Translations under genes and position numbers: made by a program | NCBI GenBank assembly: GCA_017620015.1 | Contig: JAFZRE010000006.1 | Coordinates: 1 to 64,000, forward strand | Origin: Bacteroidales bacterium | Lineage (GTDB): Bacteria; Bacteroidota; Bacteroidia; Bacteroidales; ML635J-15 | Direction of reading: 5' to 3' | DNA length: 64,000 bases | In this document: in pieces, positions 23,024-32,405 of the stretch | Numbering within the stretch: position 1 is the first letter of the stretch | Layout of the letters: each line of letters starts with the position of its first letter | The notes under the pieces: generated by a model | Database searches by the model: none | What the model saw: only the letters and a program-made list of their open reading frames with translations | Told to the model about the DNA's origin: nothing

Positions 23024-23081
23024 AAAAAAAAATATATTCAAAAAAACAAAGAAAATAGAAGGATTTTAATAGAAAAATATA

Positions 23082-23089
23082 TAGATTTG
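23082..23089 (+). promoter_or_regulatory. -7 promoter element of the first FISUMP gene
   Basis: TAGATTTG fits TAnnTTTG and implies a leader of about 85 bases before the ATG at 23181. Confidence 0.5.
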
Positions 23090-23180
23090 CAGAGTCGTTA
23101 TCTTTAGATTCTGTTTGACGGACTTCGCAGGAACTGGAGAAACGGCATAAATTTGTTAAAAATAGAAGTCCCATTTTTTT

Positions 23181-24290
23181 ATGAAAAGTAGTTTTTCTTC
23201 ATTATTGATATTATGTATTGTCGCAAGCCTGCTGGCAGTCTGCGGATGTGAGAAACCTCTTGGCATACATGTCGAATTCGACCCCAATGGTGGCGGAGGT
23301 GGCATTATGAAATGTCAGAAATTTAAGAGAGGTGTAAAGGAAGCGTTGAAATTAAACGAATTCCGCAAGGAAGGTTGCGATTTCGTTTGTTGGAATACTA
23401 TACCAGACGGCAGCGGCATATCATATTCCGATGGGCAGGAGATTGCAATTACCTCAACCATTACGCTGTATGCACAGTGGTCTGTAAGAAAATATTACGT
23501 TACTTTTGATGCCAATGGTGGCGAGGGAGAAATGCAGCCTCAAGCTTTTGAATATTATGAGGAGCAGAATCTTAACCCTAATACTTTTACCCGCGAAGGT
23601 TACATATTTTATGGATGGTACACCGACTGGAGCGAAATAGTTTCGGATGAAGGTAGGTTCAAAGTCTCAAAGGATGTTACTTTGCACGCAAGATGGTTCT
23701 CAAAGCAAGGCAACGGTTCTGCAGATGGACAGTATTATGTCGACCTGGGACTTCCAAGTGGTACGCTTTGGGCAACACGCAATATTGGAGCTTCTTCTGT
23801 CAAGGATTACGGCGACTATTTTGCGTGGGGCGAAACCGTTCCTAAGACGACATATTCGTACGACAATTATTTGTACCACGACAATCCAGTCATCTTGCCA
23901 GCAGAAAATGATGCTGCGGTTGCCAATTGGGGCGGCGGATGGAGAATGCCGACTTCTGACGATTTCAAGGAACTGACAAGTGAGGCGTGTATTATCAACA
24001 GGGTTTGGTATATGGAAAATGGCGAGTATAATTCACGTGTGCAAGGATATATGTTTACTGGCAAATCCAATGGCAATGTCCTTTTCCTGCCTATGGCGGG
24101 ATGGTATGCGTCTTGTTTGAACAAAGCTGGAGAAAATGGCGAGTATTGGACAAGTACTATTGCTATGGAGGATGAAGAACACGTAAGTGATAATAAGGCG
24201 AAATGCTTTTATTTTGAAGACAGGAGCGCTTCGGTTATCAAGGATTCTCGTTCATTTGGAATGCCAGTGCGACCTGTTCGTTCTAGATAA
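23181..24290 (+). CDS. Lipoprotein with two InlB/Flg_new repeats and a FISUMP domain
   Basis: 369 residues. The signal sequence ends LLAVCGC, with lipidation probably at Cys23 (or Cys21). Two Listeria-Bacteroides (InlB B-type) repeats follow: VEFDPNGG...LYAQWS (about 29-98) and YVTFDANGGEGEMQPQ...LHARWF (about 102-170). From about 182 a Fibrobacter succinogenes major paralogous domain begins: YYVDLGLPSGTLWATRNIGA, then YFAWGETVPKTTY, GGGWRMPTSDDF and MPVRPVR. Probably a surface-exposed protein on a beta-grasp stalk; ligand unknown. A paralog follows 32 bp downstream, likely in the same operon. Confidence 0.85.
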   Translation: MKSSFSSLLILCIVASLLAVCGCEKPLGIHVEFDPNGGGGGIMKCQKFKRGVKEALKLNEFRKEGCDFVCWNTIPDGSGISYSDGQEIAITSTITLYAQWSVRKYYVTFDANGGEGEMQPQAFEYYEEQNLNPNTFTREGYIFYGWYTDWSEIVSDEGRFKVSKDVTLHARWFSKQGNGSADGQYYVDLGLPSGTLWATRNIGASSVKDYGDYFAWGETVPKTTYSYDNYLYHDNPVILPAENDAAVANWGGGWRMPTSDDFKELTSEACIINRVWYMENGEYNSRVQGYMFTGKSNGNVLFLPMAGWYASCLNKAGENGEYWTSTIAMEDEEHVSDNKAKCFYFEDRSASVIKDSRSFGMPVRPVRSR

Positions 24291-24322
24291 TAGAAAATAT
24301 CAAACAACATAAATCGTTTAAT

Positions 24323-25459
24323 ATGAAAGGGATAGTATATAATACATTGACAAGGAGATACTTATTTGCTTTTCTTGTAATATGTTGTTCAGTTGTGGGA
24401 TTGTTGACCTTTGAAGGCTGTTGGAAGCATATAATATATGTGGAATTTGATGCAAATGGTGGAGTAGGAGAAATGCGTCCACAGAAATTCAGGGAGGGCG
24501 TAAAATGGCATTTGGACTTTAACGAATTTGGACACGAAGGTTGCTATAGATTTTCGGGATGGAATACGATACCCGATGGTACAGGAGTCTCTTATGCTGA
24601 TAATCAAGAAATAAGAATTACATCCTCAATAACCTTGTATGCTCAATGGGAAGAACTGAAATACACGGTTACCTTTGATGCCAACGGAGGAAATGGAGAA
24701 ATGCAACCGCAGACTTTTTATGAATGTGAAATGCAACCGCTAAGTGCCTGCACTTTTTCACGGGAAGGATACAACTTCTATGGCTGGTATTCCGATGAAG
24801 GGGACTTGTATTCTGATGGCGACAAGATTCAATATTTGGACAAGGATATTACCTTGCACGCAAGATGGTTTTCGGCGGAAGGCAACGGCAGTATTGATGG
24901 ACACAACTATGTCGATTTGTGTCTGCCGAGCGGCACCAAGTGGGCAACCTGTAACATTGGTGCTTCTAATACGGAAGAATATGGCGAATATTTTGCGTGG
25001 GGCGAAACCGAACCAAAGACAGCATACACGCAAGAAAACTATGCATATCAGCAATCTCCCGTCCGCTTGCCTTTGAGCAACGATGCCGCTGCCGTAAATT
25101 GGGGCGGACACTGGCTAATGCCGACATTTGATGATTTTAAGGAACTGATAAGCGAATGCGTTTGTAATAGGATTGACTATAACGGAAGGGAAGGTATGTT
25201 ATTCACCAGCCGTTCCAACGGCAATAGCGTTTTTTTGCCGTTTGCAGGCAGATGGAACGGAAATTATTTAGATATGGGCAAATATGGCAACTACTGGTCT
25301 GGTTCCTCGTCAACAATTGAACAGTTAGACAATGAATATTTGTCTGAAAATACATCACGATGTTTAGGCATTGAATATAAACCAGATATGTACCAGAAAC
25401 AACGCTGGCTAGGATTATCTGTCCGTCCCGTATGCCAAGGTGCGAATACTCAACAATAA
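24323..25459 (+). CDS. Tandem paralog: lipoprotein with InlB/Flg_new repeats and FISUMP domain
   Basis: 378 residues with the same architecture as the preceding gene. Lipobox LTFEGC, repeats VEFDANGGVGEMRPQ and VTFDANGGNGEMQPQ, then the FISUMP domain NYVDLCLPSGTKWATCNIGA, YFAWGETEPKTAY, GGHWLMPTFDDF and LSVRPVC. Divergence is spread along the whole length, so the duplication is not recent. The central acidic loops and the C-terminal part differ most, which fits ligand diversification. It sits directly upstream of the RAYT gene. Confidence 0.85.
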   Translation: MKGIVYNTLTRRYLFAFLVICCSVVGLLTFEGCWKHIIYVEFDANGGVGEMRPQKFREGVKWHLDFNEFGHEGCYRFSGWNTIPDGTGVSYADNQEIRITSSITLYAQWEELKYTVTFDANGGNGEMQPQTFYECEMQPLSACTFSREGYNFYGWYSDEGDLYSDGDKIQYLDKDITLHARWFSAEGNGSIDGHNYVDLCLPSGTKWATCNIGASNTEEYGEYFAWGETEPKTAYTQENYAYQQSPVRLPLSNDAAAVNWGGHWLMPTFDDFKELISECVCNRIDYNGREGMLFTSRSNGNSVFLPFAGRWNGNYLDMGKYGNYWSGSSSTIEQLDNEYLSENTSRCLGIEYKPDMYQKQRWLGLSVRPVCQGANTQQ

Positions 25460-25494
25460 GCATCTGAATATATATATGTTGTTGACACTTAGTT

Positions 25495-26067
25495 ATGTCT
25501 GAAGAAAAATTTCAGGATAAATACCGTATTCCATCTGCGCGTGCGCGTTGGCATAGTTATGATGGTGGTGCATATTTCATTACTATATGTACCAAGGATA
25601 TGGAACATTATCTGGGTGAAATTGTCGATTACAAAATGATTTTGTCGGATATTGGGAAATATGCCAATGCACAATTTGAGAATATTACGGAACATTATCA
25701 GTATGCGGAAATTCCTTTATGGATTGTAATGCCCAATCATATACACGCAATTGTAATTATACGGAATAATGATGATGCGGCACACAGTAGAGATGTTGCG
25801 CGCAATTGTAGAGATGTTGCGCGCAACATCTCTACAACGACGAAAAACGAACACATGTCATCCATTTCACCAAAACGGAATACATTGTCAGTAGTTGTTC
25901 GTGGAGTGAAATCATCAATTACAAAATTCGCCAAAGAACAATCATTTTCATTTGCATGGCAACCACTATATTTTGACCACATCATCCGTGATTCCAACGA
26001 AATGAACCTCATTGCCGAATATATTGAAAATAATATAGCCCAGTGGGATATTGACAAGAACGAATAA
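25495..26067 (+). CDS. REP-associated tyrosine transposase (RAYT, Y1 HUH superfamily)
   Basis: 190 residues of the IS200-like TnpA-REP group, thought to nick and mobilise or maintain REP palindromes. Features: AYFITICTKDMEHYLGEI strand pair, HUH metal motif PNHIHAIV (His82, His84), and candidate nucleophile Tyr176 in IAEYIENNIAQW. QPLYFDHIIRDSNEMN before it matches the family. Residues 99-104 and 106-111 are a repeated RDVARN, encoded by a REP-like palindrome lying inside the gene, between the HUH and Tyr regions. No terminal inverted repeats or companion transposase genes are seen, as expected for a domesticated single-copy RAYT. Confidence 0.88.
   Translation: MSEEKFQDKYRIPSARARWHSYDGGAYFITICTKDMEHYLGEIVDYKMILSDIGKYANAQFENITEHYQYAEIPLWIVMPNHIHAIVIIRNNDDAAHSRDVARNCRDVARNISTTTKNEHMSSISPKRNTLSVVVRGVKSSITKFAKEQSFSFAWQPLYFDHIIRDSNEMNLIAEYIENNIAQWDIDKNE
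25787..25835. repeat. REP-like palindrome plus partial direct copy inside the RAYT gene
   Basis: A perfect 28-nt palindrome spans 25808-25835 (GTAGAGATGTTGCG and its reverse complement). Its first 19 nt also occur at 25787-25805, giving a 21-nt direct repeat that keeps the frame. The core GTTGCGCGCAAC is shared with the intergenic palindrome at 61788-61807, and the outer GTAGAG with 32332 and 61091. Confidence 0.95.
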
Positions 26068-26136
26068 TCTAAACACAAATTCGTTCATCATAATTTGTAT
26101 CTCAAAAAATTTATTCCAAATAACCTTTAAAAATCG

Positions 26137-26144
26137 TAACTTTG
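26137..26144 (+). promoter_or_regulatory. -7 promoter element of valS
   Basis: TAACTTTG ends 30 bases before the valS ATG at 26175. No T-box or other leader structure is visible. Confidence 0.6.
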
Positions 26145-26174
26145 CGAACTTTTTAAACATGTAAATATTTCAAT

Positions 26175-28796
26175 ATGGAATTATCAGCCAAATACGAACC
26201 GCAAGAGATTGAAAAGAAATGGTACGACTACTGGACAGAACATAAGTTCTTCCATTCGGAACCCGATAACCGTGAACCATACGTTGTTGTAATTCCCCCG
26301 CCAAATGTAACGGGAATCCTCCACATGGGACACATGCTCAACAATACTATCCAGGATATTCTTGTCCGCCGTGCCCGCATGTCGGGAAAGAATGCAATCT
26401 GGGTGCCCGGTACCGACCACGCATCCATTGCAACCGAAGCAAAGGTGGTCAACAAGCTTGCTCAGCAGGGTATAAAGAAAACAGACCTCAGCCGCGACGA
26501 ATTCCTCAAGCACGCTTGGGACTGGACTCACGAACACGGTGGTATCATCCTGCAGCAGCTTCGCAAGCTCGGCGCTTCGTGCGACTGGGACCGTACCGCT
26601 TTCACTATGGACGAAAAGCGCTCGAAGAGCGTTATCAAGGTTTTCTGCGACCTTTACGACAAGGGGCTGATTTACCGTGGCGTTCGTATGGTTAACTGGG
26701 ACCCGCAGGCAAAGACGGCTCTGTCAGACGAGGAAGTAGTTTACAAGGAACAGAACGGAAAACTTTACTACCTGCGCTACAAGATTGAAGGAGAAGACGG
26801 TTACGCTATCGTGGCAACCACTCGTCCCGAAACAATAATGGGTGATACTGCAATGTGTATCAACCCCAACGACCCGAAAAATACCCACCTGAAAGGCAAG
26901 AAGGTTATTGTTCCTCTCGTAAACCGTGTAATTCCTGTAATCGAGGACGAATATGTTGACATTGAGTTCGGTACTGGCTGCTTGAAGGTTACGCCTGCTC
27001 ACGATGTCAACGACTACATGCTTGGGGAAAAGTACAACCTCGAAAGCATCGACATCTTCAACGATGACGGTACTTTGAGCGAGGCAGCTGGTTTGTATGT
27101 CGGAATGGACCGTTTTGCAGTGCGCAAGCAGATTGAAATCGACCTGCAGAATGCTGGACTTCTCGAAAAGGTTGAAAACTACACCAATAAGGTTGGCTAC
27201 TCGGAGCGCACAAATGTCGCCATTGAGCCAAAACTTTCGATGCAGTGGTTCCTCAAGATGCAGGACCTTGCAAAACCCGCACTCGACGCTGTTATGAACG
27301 ACGACATAAAGTTCTACCCAGCAAAATACAAGAACACATACCGTCACTGGATGGAAAACCTCAAGGACTGGTGCATCAGCCGTCAGTTGTGGTGGGGACA
27401 TCAGATTCCGGCATACTTCCTGCCAAAGGGAGGTTATGTTGTTGCCGAAACTCCAGAACTCGCACTCGAAAAAGCGAAAGCAAAGAGTGGCGACAACAAT
27501 CTCACAATGAATGACTTGCGTCAGGATAGCGATTGCTTGGACACTTGGTTCTCATCGTGGCTGTGGCCTATTTCGCTCTTCGACGGCATCAACAATCCCG
27601 ACAACGAGGAAATCAAGTACTATTATCCGACTTCGGACCTTGTAACGGCTCCCGATATTATTTTCTTCTGGGTTGCTAGGATGATTATGGCTGGCTACCA
27701 GTACAAAGGTCAGATGCCGTTCAAGAATGTATATTTCACTGGTATCGTTCGCGACAAGATTGGCCGTAAAATGTCGAAGTCGCTCGGCAACTCGCCCGAC
27801 CCGATTGAACTTATGGACAAGTACGGCACCGATGGTGTTCGTATGGGTATGATGTTGTCGGCACCTGCTGGAAACGACATTCTTTTCGACGAGGCTTTGT
27901 GCGAACAAGGTCGTAACTTCAACAACAAGATTTGGAATGCTCTGCGTCTTGTAAAGGGTTGGAATGTCGCCGACATCGAACAGCCAGCCGAAGCAAAGGT
28001 TGCTGTTGACTGGTTCAACTCTAAACTCAGCGAAACCATTGCCGAACTAGACGAAGATTTCTCAAAGTACCGCATTTCGGAAGCCTTGATGAGAGTTTAC
28101 AAGTTGTTCTGGGATGAATTCTCGGCATGGTACCTCGAACTTATCAAGCCGGCTTACGGACAGCCAATCGACCGCAAGACCTACGATGCAACAATAGGTT
28201 TCTTCGAGAAACTGGTTCTTCTGTTGCATCCGTTCATGCCGTTCATTACCGAAGAAATCTGGCAGTCGATAGCCGAACGCAAGGAAGGCGAGAGTATTGT
28301 TGTCGCCAATTTGCCAAAGGCAATGCCTGTCGATGCCGACATGCTTGCTGGCTTTGAACTTACCAAGGAAGTCGTTGCAAACATCCGTACCGTAAGGAAG
28401 GAAAAGAACATTCCGCAGAAGGAAAAGCTTACAATGTCGGTCATCAAGCACGAAAAGTACTACGATGCACTCGACTGCGTGATAATGAAACTCTGCAATG
28501 TGGAAAAGATTGACACCGTAACTGAAAAACTTCCGATGGCAGCAGGTTTCATTGTCAACAAGAACGAATATTTCATTCCTGTTGGCAACCTGATTAACAA
28601 GGAAGAGGAATTGAAGAAACTGCGCGAAGAACTTGCATACACCGAAAGTTTCCTTGAATCGGTAATGAAAAAGTTGTCGAACGAGAACTTTGTAAGCCAC
28701 GCACCTGCAGCTGTAATCGAAAAGGAACGCAAGAAACAGAGCGATTCCGAAACAAAAATCAAGATTCTAAAGGAACAGATTGCTGGTTTGGAATAA
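26175..28796 (+). CDS. valS: Valyl-tRNA synthetase
   Basis: Class I aminoacyl-tRNA synthetase charging tRNA-Val, 873 residues, the usual length. [16 protein letters not shown] carries the HIGH-type motif (His50, His53). The CP1 editing domain runs from about 190 to 340 ([17 protein letters not shown] and [12 protein letters not shown]). KMSKS is at 532-536, followed by the anticodon-binding domain and a C-terminal coiled coil from about 800 ([17 protein letters not shown]). The last 34 codons have an 89 percent identical copy at 46172-46275. A strong terminator follows. Confidence 0.97.
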   Translation: MELSAKYEPQEIEKKWYDYWTEHKFFHSEPDNREPYVVVIPPPNVTGILHMGHMLNNTIQDILVRRARMSGKNAIWVPGTDHASIATEAKVVNKLAQQGIKKTDLSRDEFLKHAWDWTHEHGGIILQQLRKLGASCDWDRTAFTMDEKRSKSVIKVFCDLYDKGLIYRGVRMVNWDPQAKTALSDEEVVYKEQNGKLYYLRYKIEGEDGYAIVATTRPETIMGDTAMCINPNDPKNTHLKGKKVIVPLVNRVIPVIEDEYVDIEFGTGCLKVTPAHDVNDYMLGEKYNLESIDIFNDDGTLSEAAGLYVGMDRFAVRKQIEIDLQNAGLLEKVENYTNKVGYSERTNVAIEPKLSMQWFLKMQDLAKPALDAVMNDDIKFYPAKYKNTYRHWMENLKDWCISRQLWWGHQIPAYFLPKGGYVVAETPELALEKAKAKSGDNNLTMNDLRQDSDCLDTWFSSWLWPISLFDGINNPDNEEIKYYYPTSDLVTAPDIIFFWVARMIMAGYQYKGQMPFKNVYFTGIVRDKIGRKMSKSLGNSPDPIELMDKYGTDGVRMGMMLSAPAGNDILFDEALCEQGRNFNNKIWNALRLVKGWNVADIEQPAEAKVAVDWFNSKLSETIAELDEDFSKYRISEALMRVYKLFWDEFSAWYLELIKPAYGQPIDRKTYDATIGFFEKLVLLLHPFMPFITEEIWQSIAERKEGESIVVANLPKAMPVDADMLAGFELTKEVVANIRTVRKEKNIPQKEKLTMSVIKHEKYYDALDCVIMKLCNVEKIDTVTEKLPMAAGFIVNKNEYFIPVGNLINKEEELKKLREELAYTESFLESVMKKLSNENFVSHAPAAVIEKERKKQSDSETKIKILKEQIAGLE

Positions 28797-28835
28797 TCCT
28801 AGTTTATAATTAAGGTAACCAACTGTTACCTCGAA

Positions 28836-28894
28836 TCCCCCCGAGGATCAGATACTGAAACAAGTTCAGCATGACAATCCTCGGGGGAATTTTT
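28836..28894 (+). terminator. Terminator of valS with a repeat word in its loop
   Basis: Thirteen-base arms at 28836-28848 and 28877-28889 (CCCCGAGGAT / ATCCTCGGGG core) are followed by TTTTTA. The 28-nt loop contains ACTGAAACAAGTTCAGCATG, the reverse of the hairpin word at 14006-14027. Confidence 0.85.
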
Positions 28895-29030
28895 ATTTAT
28901 TATTGTCCGCAAAGAATCGAATAATACATATAATTACAGTATTATCAAACATTTAGGTGGCATTATTAATAAAGGGACTTGTCTTTTACTTGCTTCGCTG
29001 CGTGAGCTAAAGGTACGGAAGCTAGTCGAA

Positions 29031-29202
29031 ACACGCGATACGGCACGGGGAGCGTTGTGTAGACTGCTATCCGTAACGCTGCTTGCAGCCTCGCGAAGCC
29101 TGCGAGCAATCTCCTACAATACTACTAAGGAGATTATTCGCCTTTGGCTCATGAGAAAGTTCCGTATAAGTGAACTCACAAGCAACGTTCCTTATGCTGT
29201 TC
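29031..29202. repeat. Three-module dispersed repeat, copy 2
   Basis: Module 1 at 29031-29055 (ACACGCGATACGG...), module 2 at 29071-29115 (GTAACGCTGCTTGCAG...) and module 3 inverted at 29175-29202. Compared with 4181-4329, modules 1 and 3 have exchanged places and orientation while module 2 keeps its orientation. Together with the valS terminator this accounts for most of the gap 28797-29279; no gene is visible there. Confidence 0.85.
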
Positions 29203-29279
29203 GTTCAACTTTACGGAATGTCTTTTCCTTTTTTACTGACATCAATGATTTTTTGGGAATACGTCAAAGAGACAACCTA

Positions 29280-32200
29280 TCAGTTGTTTCCAGACGCGAA
29301 TCTCAGTTCAACCCTTCTGTTTTGTTTGCGACCTGCTTCTGTTTTATTTGATGCCACAGGACGGCTACGACCGTACCCGATGGTTATTAACTTTTCGGAA
29401 TCGCACCCCTCTCCTACCAAGAAATCCTTTACTGCTTTGGCTCTTTGCTCCGACAATCTCTGGTTCATCTCGTCATCGCCTACATTGTCCGTATGCCCAG
29501 CGATTTCAACAGTCAAATTCCTGGATTTTATGATTTCGGCGACGCGTCGCAGTTCGGGAATGGAATATGGCAACAAGTCGCTCTTTCCAGTATTGAAAAA
29601 CAGATTATTAATAGGTACAGCCAGGCCATCCTCTATCATTTGGTCGAACGAAACCATTGGGATGTCATTTTCGACCTTTACGGACGCTTCCTCTGTGCGC
29701 AGGTCAATGCTGTTTGATATTGGAAAGTAAGAATCATTGTCAACATAATATCCGTATATTTTTCCAAGTGGCAGAACAATGAAAAAACGACCGTCTTTCG
29801 GGTCTGTCTTTGAACGTCCTATTATTTCGCCCGATTGCAAATCCTCCCACCTAATTTCTGCCTCAACCGGCTGATCGTCCTTGTCGGTAAGTTTGCCAGA
29901 AATTGTTGCAACTGGATCGGGACGCATGCGCTTCGGAATATTCATAGTGTATATGTCGTCATTATTGGAAAAGTATGCTGTTTTTCCGTCAGTCGATATT
30001 CTATAGAAGTATTCATTGTCGATATTATTTATTTCCTTGCCCATATTGACAGGTTCGCTCCAGCAGTCCCAGCAGTCATCGGAAAGGCGAGTGGATACAA
30101 ATACATCGAGACCGCCTAATGTGGAATGCCTGTCGGATGAAAAATACAATGTCTTCATATCGGGATGCAAAAAAGGAGACCTGTCGCATCCCGGTGTATT
30201 TATCACAGGACCAAGGCTAATCGGTTTGCCCCAGTTTCCATCTTTGTCAAGAACCGATACAAAAATGTTTGTTGATGCCTTCAGTTCCGACTTGCTTTTA
30301 CTTTCTGTCGCAAATATCATAGCCCTGCCGTCGCTACTTATAACTGCATCGGCCTGCCAGTCGCCGATGTTGATATTCCTTGATAATTCTTCCGCCTCAG
30401 ACCATCCGTCGGTAGTCTTTTCCGATGAAAATAAGAACCCTACATCTGCCCATACGTGACCTCCTTTTAAGTTTGGTCTTGAGAAATCGGGAACATTCAT
30501 AAACAGTAACATTGTAGTTCCGTCTGCCGATATGGACACCGGTGCATCGTTTCCCTGTTCTCTGCATAGTTCCTTTATTGGATGAGCTTTCCCCCAACGC
30601 ATATTTTTGTCCCTTTCGGAAACATATATATCCTCAAGACCTAAATTGTCTTCTCGGTTTTGTGCGCAAAAATACAATGTCATTTCGTCTGCTGATATGA
30701 CAGGGTCATACTCTCGCCCCGTAGGTGTATTTATTGCATTTCCTATATTCACGACTTTAATATCCTTTTCGACTGGAGTTTCAAGTGTCTCCTTCAACAT
30801 TCTGTAGTCGTTGCTTCCGGCAAACGCTTCTTCGTATTGCTTTACAACCTGCAATGCCTTATGCCATTTCTTGTCCTTGATGTAGTCATTTATGAGATGG
30901 AGAAGTAAATCGTATGCAATATGGTATGGGGCAAGGTCCTTGATAAGTGATGCATTGTTTTCATAGTTGGTTGTATCGATCTGGCTAAGGACATGTTTGA
31001 ACTTATTGTCATTTTCTCTCATCTGCTGTGGAACAATACTGCCATATTTGCTGTAAAACTTTTTCATATCGTTGCAATCTATATAGATGTCGTGTAGCAA
31101 ATTTACTACAGAATCGCGTCTCTCGTCCGAAATGATTTTGGAACAATAGTCCAAAGCACTGATGTCGTGCTCCTTCATTGCTATTTTATAGATTTCATTT
31201 TTAGCCTCTTCTACTAGTTGTTTGTTTGAAGAATGCTTGCGTATGTAGCTTCTGTAGCTTTCCAAGTCGCCAGCCTTGGTTTCGTTGTCGTATTGTATCT
31301 GGTTCTTGTCGGTCTTTTTCAGATCCTGCATATGCTCAGGAATGATGCCACCATATTTGTCTTGGAACTGCACCAGCTCATCGTTGTTCGCATAAATTTC
31401 GTGCAGCCAATATATTGCAGAATCCTGTTTCTCGCCAGAAAGTTTTTTTGTACAATAATCCAAAACTTCGGGGTCACGTGTTTTTTGGGCTATTTCGTAA
31501 ATTTCATTTTTTGCCACTTCGACCAACTCTTTATTTTCCGGATGCCTGCTTATGTATTTCTTGTAGCTTACCCAGTCGCCCGTCTTTGTCTCGCTGTTGA
31601 ACTGTATAACATTTGCCCGTTCTTCAACTTCCTGGGCAAATGGACTGTTAGGATATTTCTGCACATAATTCCTGCATGCTTCTTCCGTGTTTGTCCTTTT
31701 CACCTCGTCGTATGCCATAGTGTAAATCTTGCCCTGCGCCATATCCGATTCTTTGCCCGAAGGGTAGTTTCTTATAAATTCTTCGTATGCCGATATGGTG
31801 TTCGAAGATTCTGCCTGCTTGTATGCCAAGGCATTTCGCAACTGCTTGGCTTCTAATGTTTCCCTGCTTGCCGGATGATTGTCGATGAACTGCTGATAAG
31901 CTTCTACGGTATTTGCATTCCGTGCCATACGAAATTCTAAAGCAGCAATAGCATTTTGCAACATATTGTTATTCAAATTCTTCTTTTCGCATTTAGCTTT
32001 ACCCTTTTCGACCAAAGACTTATACATGTCGGCACAACGCAGGATAAATCTATGTGCTATATCAAGATTATAATTGGGATTTTTCTCGTTTGCATAAAGG
32101 CTATACATAGCGTAGCAGTTTAGTGCATCGGTAGAATCCTTGGAATAAATCTCCTTTATTTTCTTTTCTGCATCTGCAAAATCTCCTTTTTCTATCATTG

Positions 32201-32285
32201 ATGCATAAGGAAAGTCCACTGCAGTCTGCGACAATACAACTTTTCCAATAAGTGCGAGAATAATTATAATTGCTAATTTTTTCAT
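29280..32285 (-). CDS. OmpA-family protein with TPR-like region, PD40 propeller and CNA-B-like domain
   Basis: 1001 residues. Signal peptide MKKLAIIIILALIGKVVLS precedes a helical repeat region (residues 20-500). This contains a duplication of about 110 residues (NSETKTGDWVSYKKYISRHP and DNETKAGDLESYRSYIRKHS). WD40-like PD40 repeats follow (about 520-790: EYDPVISADEMTLYFCA, DAVISSDGRAMIFATE, DRSPFLHPDMKTLYFSSD). A carboxypeptidase-regulatory-like domain covers about 800-870 and an OmpA domain about 885-1000 (NNLFFNTGKSDLLPYS, AGHTDNVGDDEMNQRLSEQR). Envelope-anchored, with peptidoglycan bound through the OmpA domain. Similar TPR-PD40-OmpA proteins occur in T9SS-associated complexes (PorE type). 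Confidence 0.85.
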   Translation of the reverse strand: MKKLAIIIILALIGKVVLSQTAVDFPYASMIEKGDFADAEKKIKEIYSKDSTDALNCYAMYSLYANEKNPNYNLDIAHRFILRCADMYKSLVEKGKAKCEKKNLNNNMLQNAIAALEFRMARNANTVEAYQQFIDNHPASRETLEAKQLRNALAYKQAESSNTISAYEEFIRNYPSGKESDMAQGKIYTMAYDEVKRTNTEEACRNYVQKYPNSPFAQEVEERANVIQFNSETKTGDWVSYKKYISRHPENKELVEVAKNEIYEIAQKTRDPEVLDYCTKKLSGEKQDSAIYWLHEIYANNDELVQFQDKYGGIIPEHMQDLKKTDKNQIQYDNETKAGDLESYRSYIRKHSSNKQLVEEAKNEIYKIAMKEHDISALDYCSKIISDERRDSVVNLLHDIYIDCNDMKKFYSKYGSIVPQQMRENDNKFKHVLSQIDTTNYENNASLIKDLAPYHIAYDLLLHLINDYIKDKKWHKALQVVKQYEEAFAGSNDYRMLKETLETPVEKDIKVVNIGNAINTPTGREYDPVISADEMTLYFCAQNREDNLGLEDIYVSERDKNMRWGKAHPIKELCREQGNDAPVSISADGTTMLLFMNVPDFSRPNLKGGHVWADVGFLFSSEKTTDGWSEAEELSRNINIGDWQADAVISSDGRAMIFATESKSKSELKASTNIFVSVLDKDGNWGKPISLGPVINTPGCDRSPFLHPDMKTLYFSSDRHSTLGGLDVFVSTRLSDDCWDCWSEPVNMGKEINNIDNEYFYRISTDGKTAYFSNNDDIYTMNIPKRMRPDPVATISGKLTDKDDQPVEAEIRWEDLQSGEIIGRSKTDPKDGRFFIVLPLGKIYGYYVDNDSYFPISNSIDLRTEEASVKVENDIPMVSFDQMIEDGLAVPINNLFFNTGKSDLLPYSIPELRRVAEIIKSRNLTVEIAGHTDNVGDDEMNQRLSEQRAKAVKDFLVGEGCDSEKLITIGYGRSRPVASNKTEAGRKQNRRVELRFASGNN

Positions 32286-32327
32286 GATATTTTTTGTTTT
32301 AGGGTTCTAGGTTTAAAATTGTTTGAT

Positions 32328-32363
32328 AATTGTAGAGTCGTTGCGAGCAACGACACCACAATT
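32328..32363. repeat. REP-like palindrome GTCGTTGC-GA-GCAACGAC
   Basis: An 18-nt palindrome at 32337-32354 is flanked by outer arms AATTGT/ACAATT. The 23 bases from GTAGAGTCG (32332) are identical to those from 61091. It lies between the OmpA-PD40 and CHAT genes, followed at 32365-32395 by CCATTATT/TTCATTATCCATT words of the 14-bp minisatellite vocabulary. Confidence 0.9.
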
Positions 32364-32405
32364 GTCCATTATTAATTGTTCATTATCCATTCAAAAAATC
32401 GTAAA

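Noticed and set aside
25495-26067. RAYT gene as an active IS200/IS605 insertion sequence
   Set aside because: No left/right end hairpins flank the gene and no tnpB is present; sequence and context fit a chromosomal RAYT.
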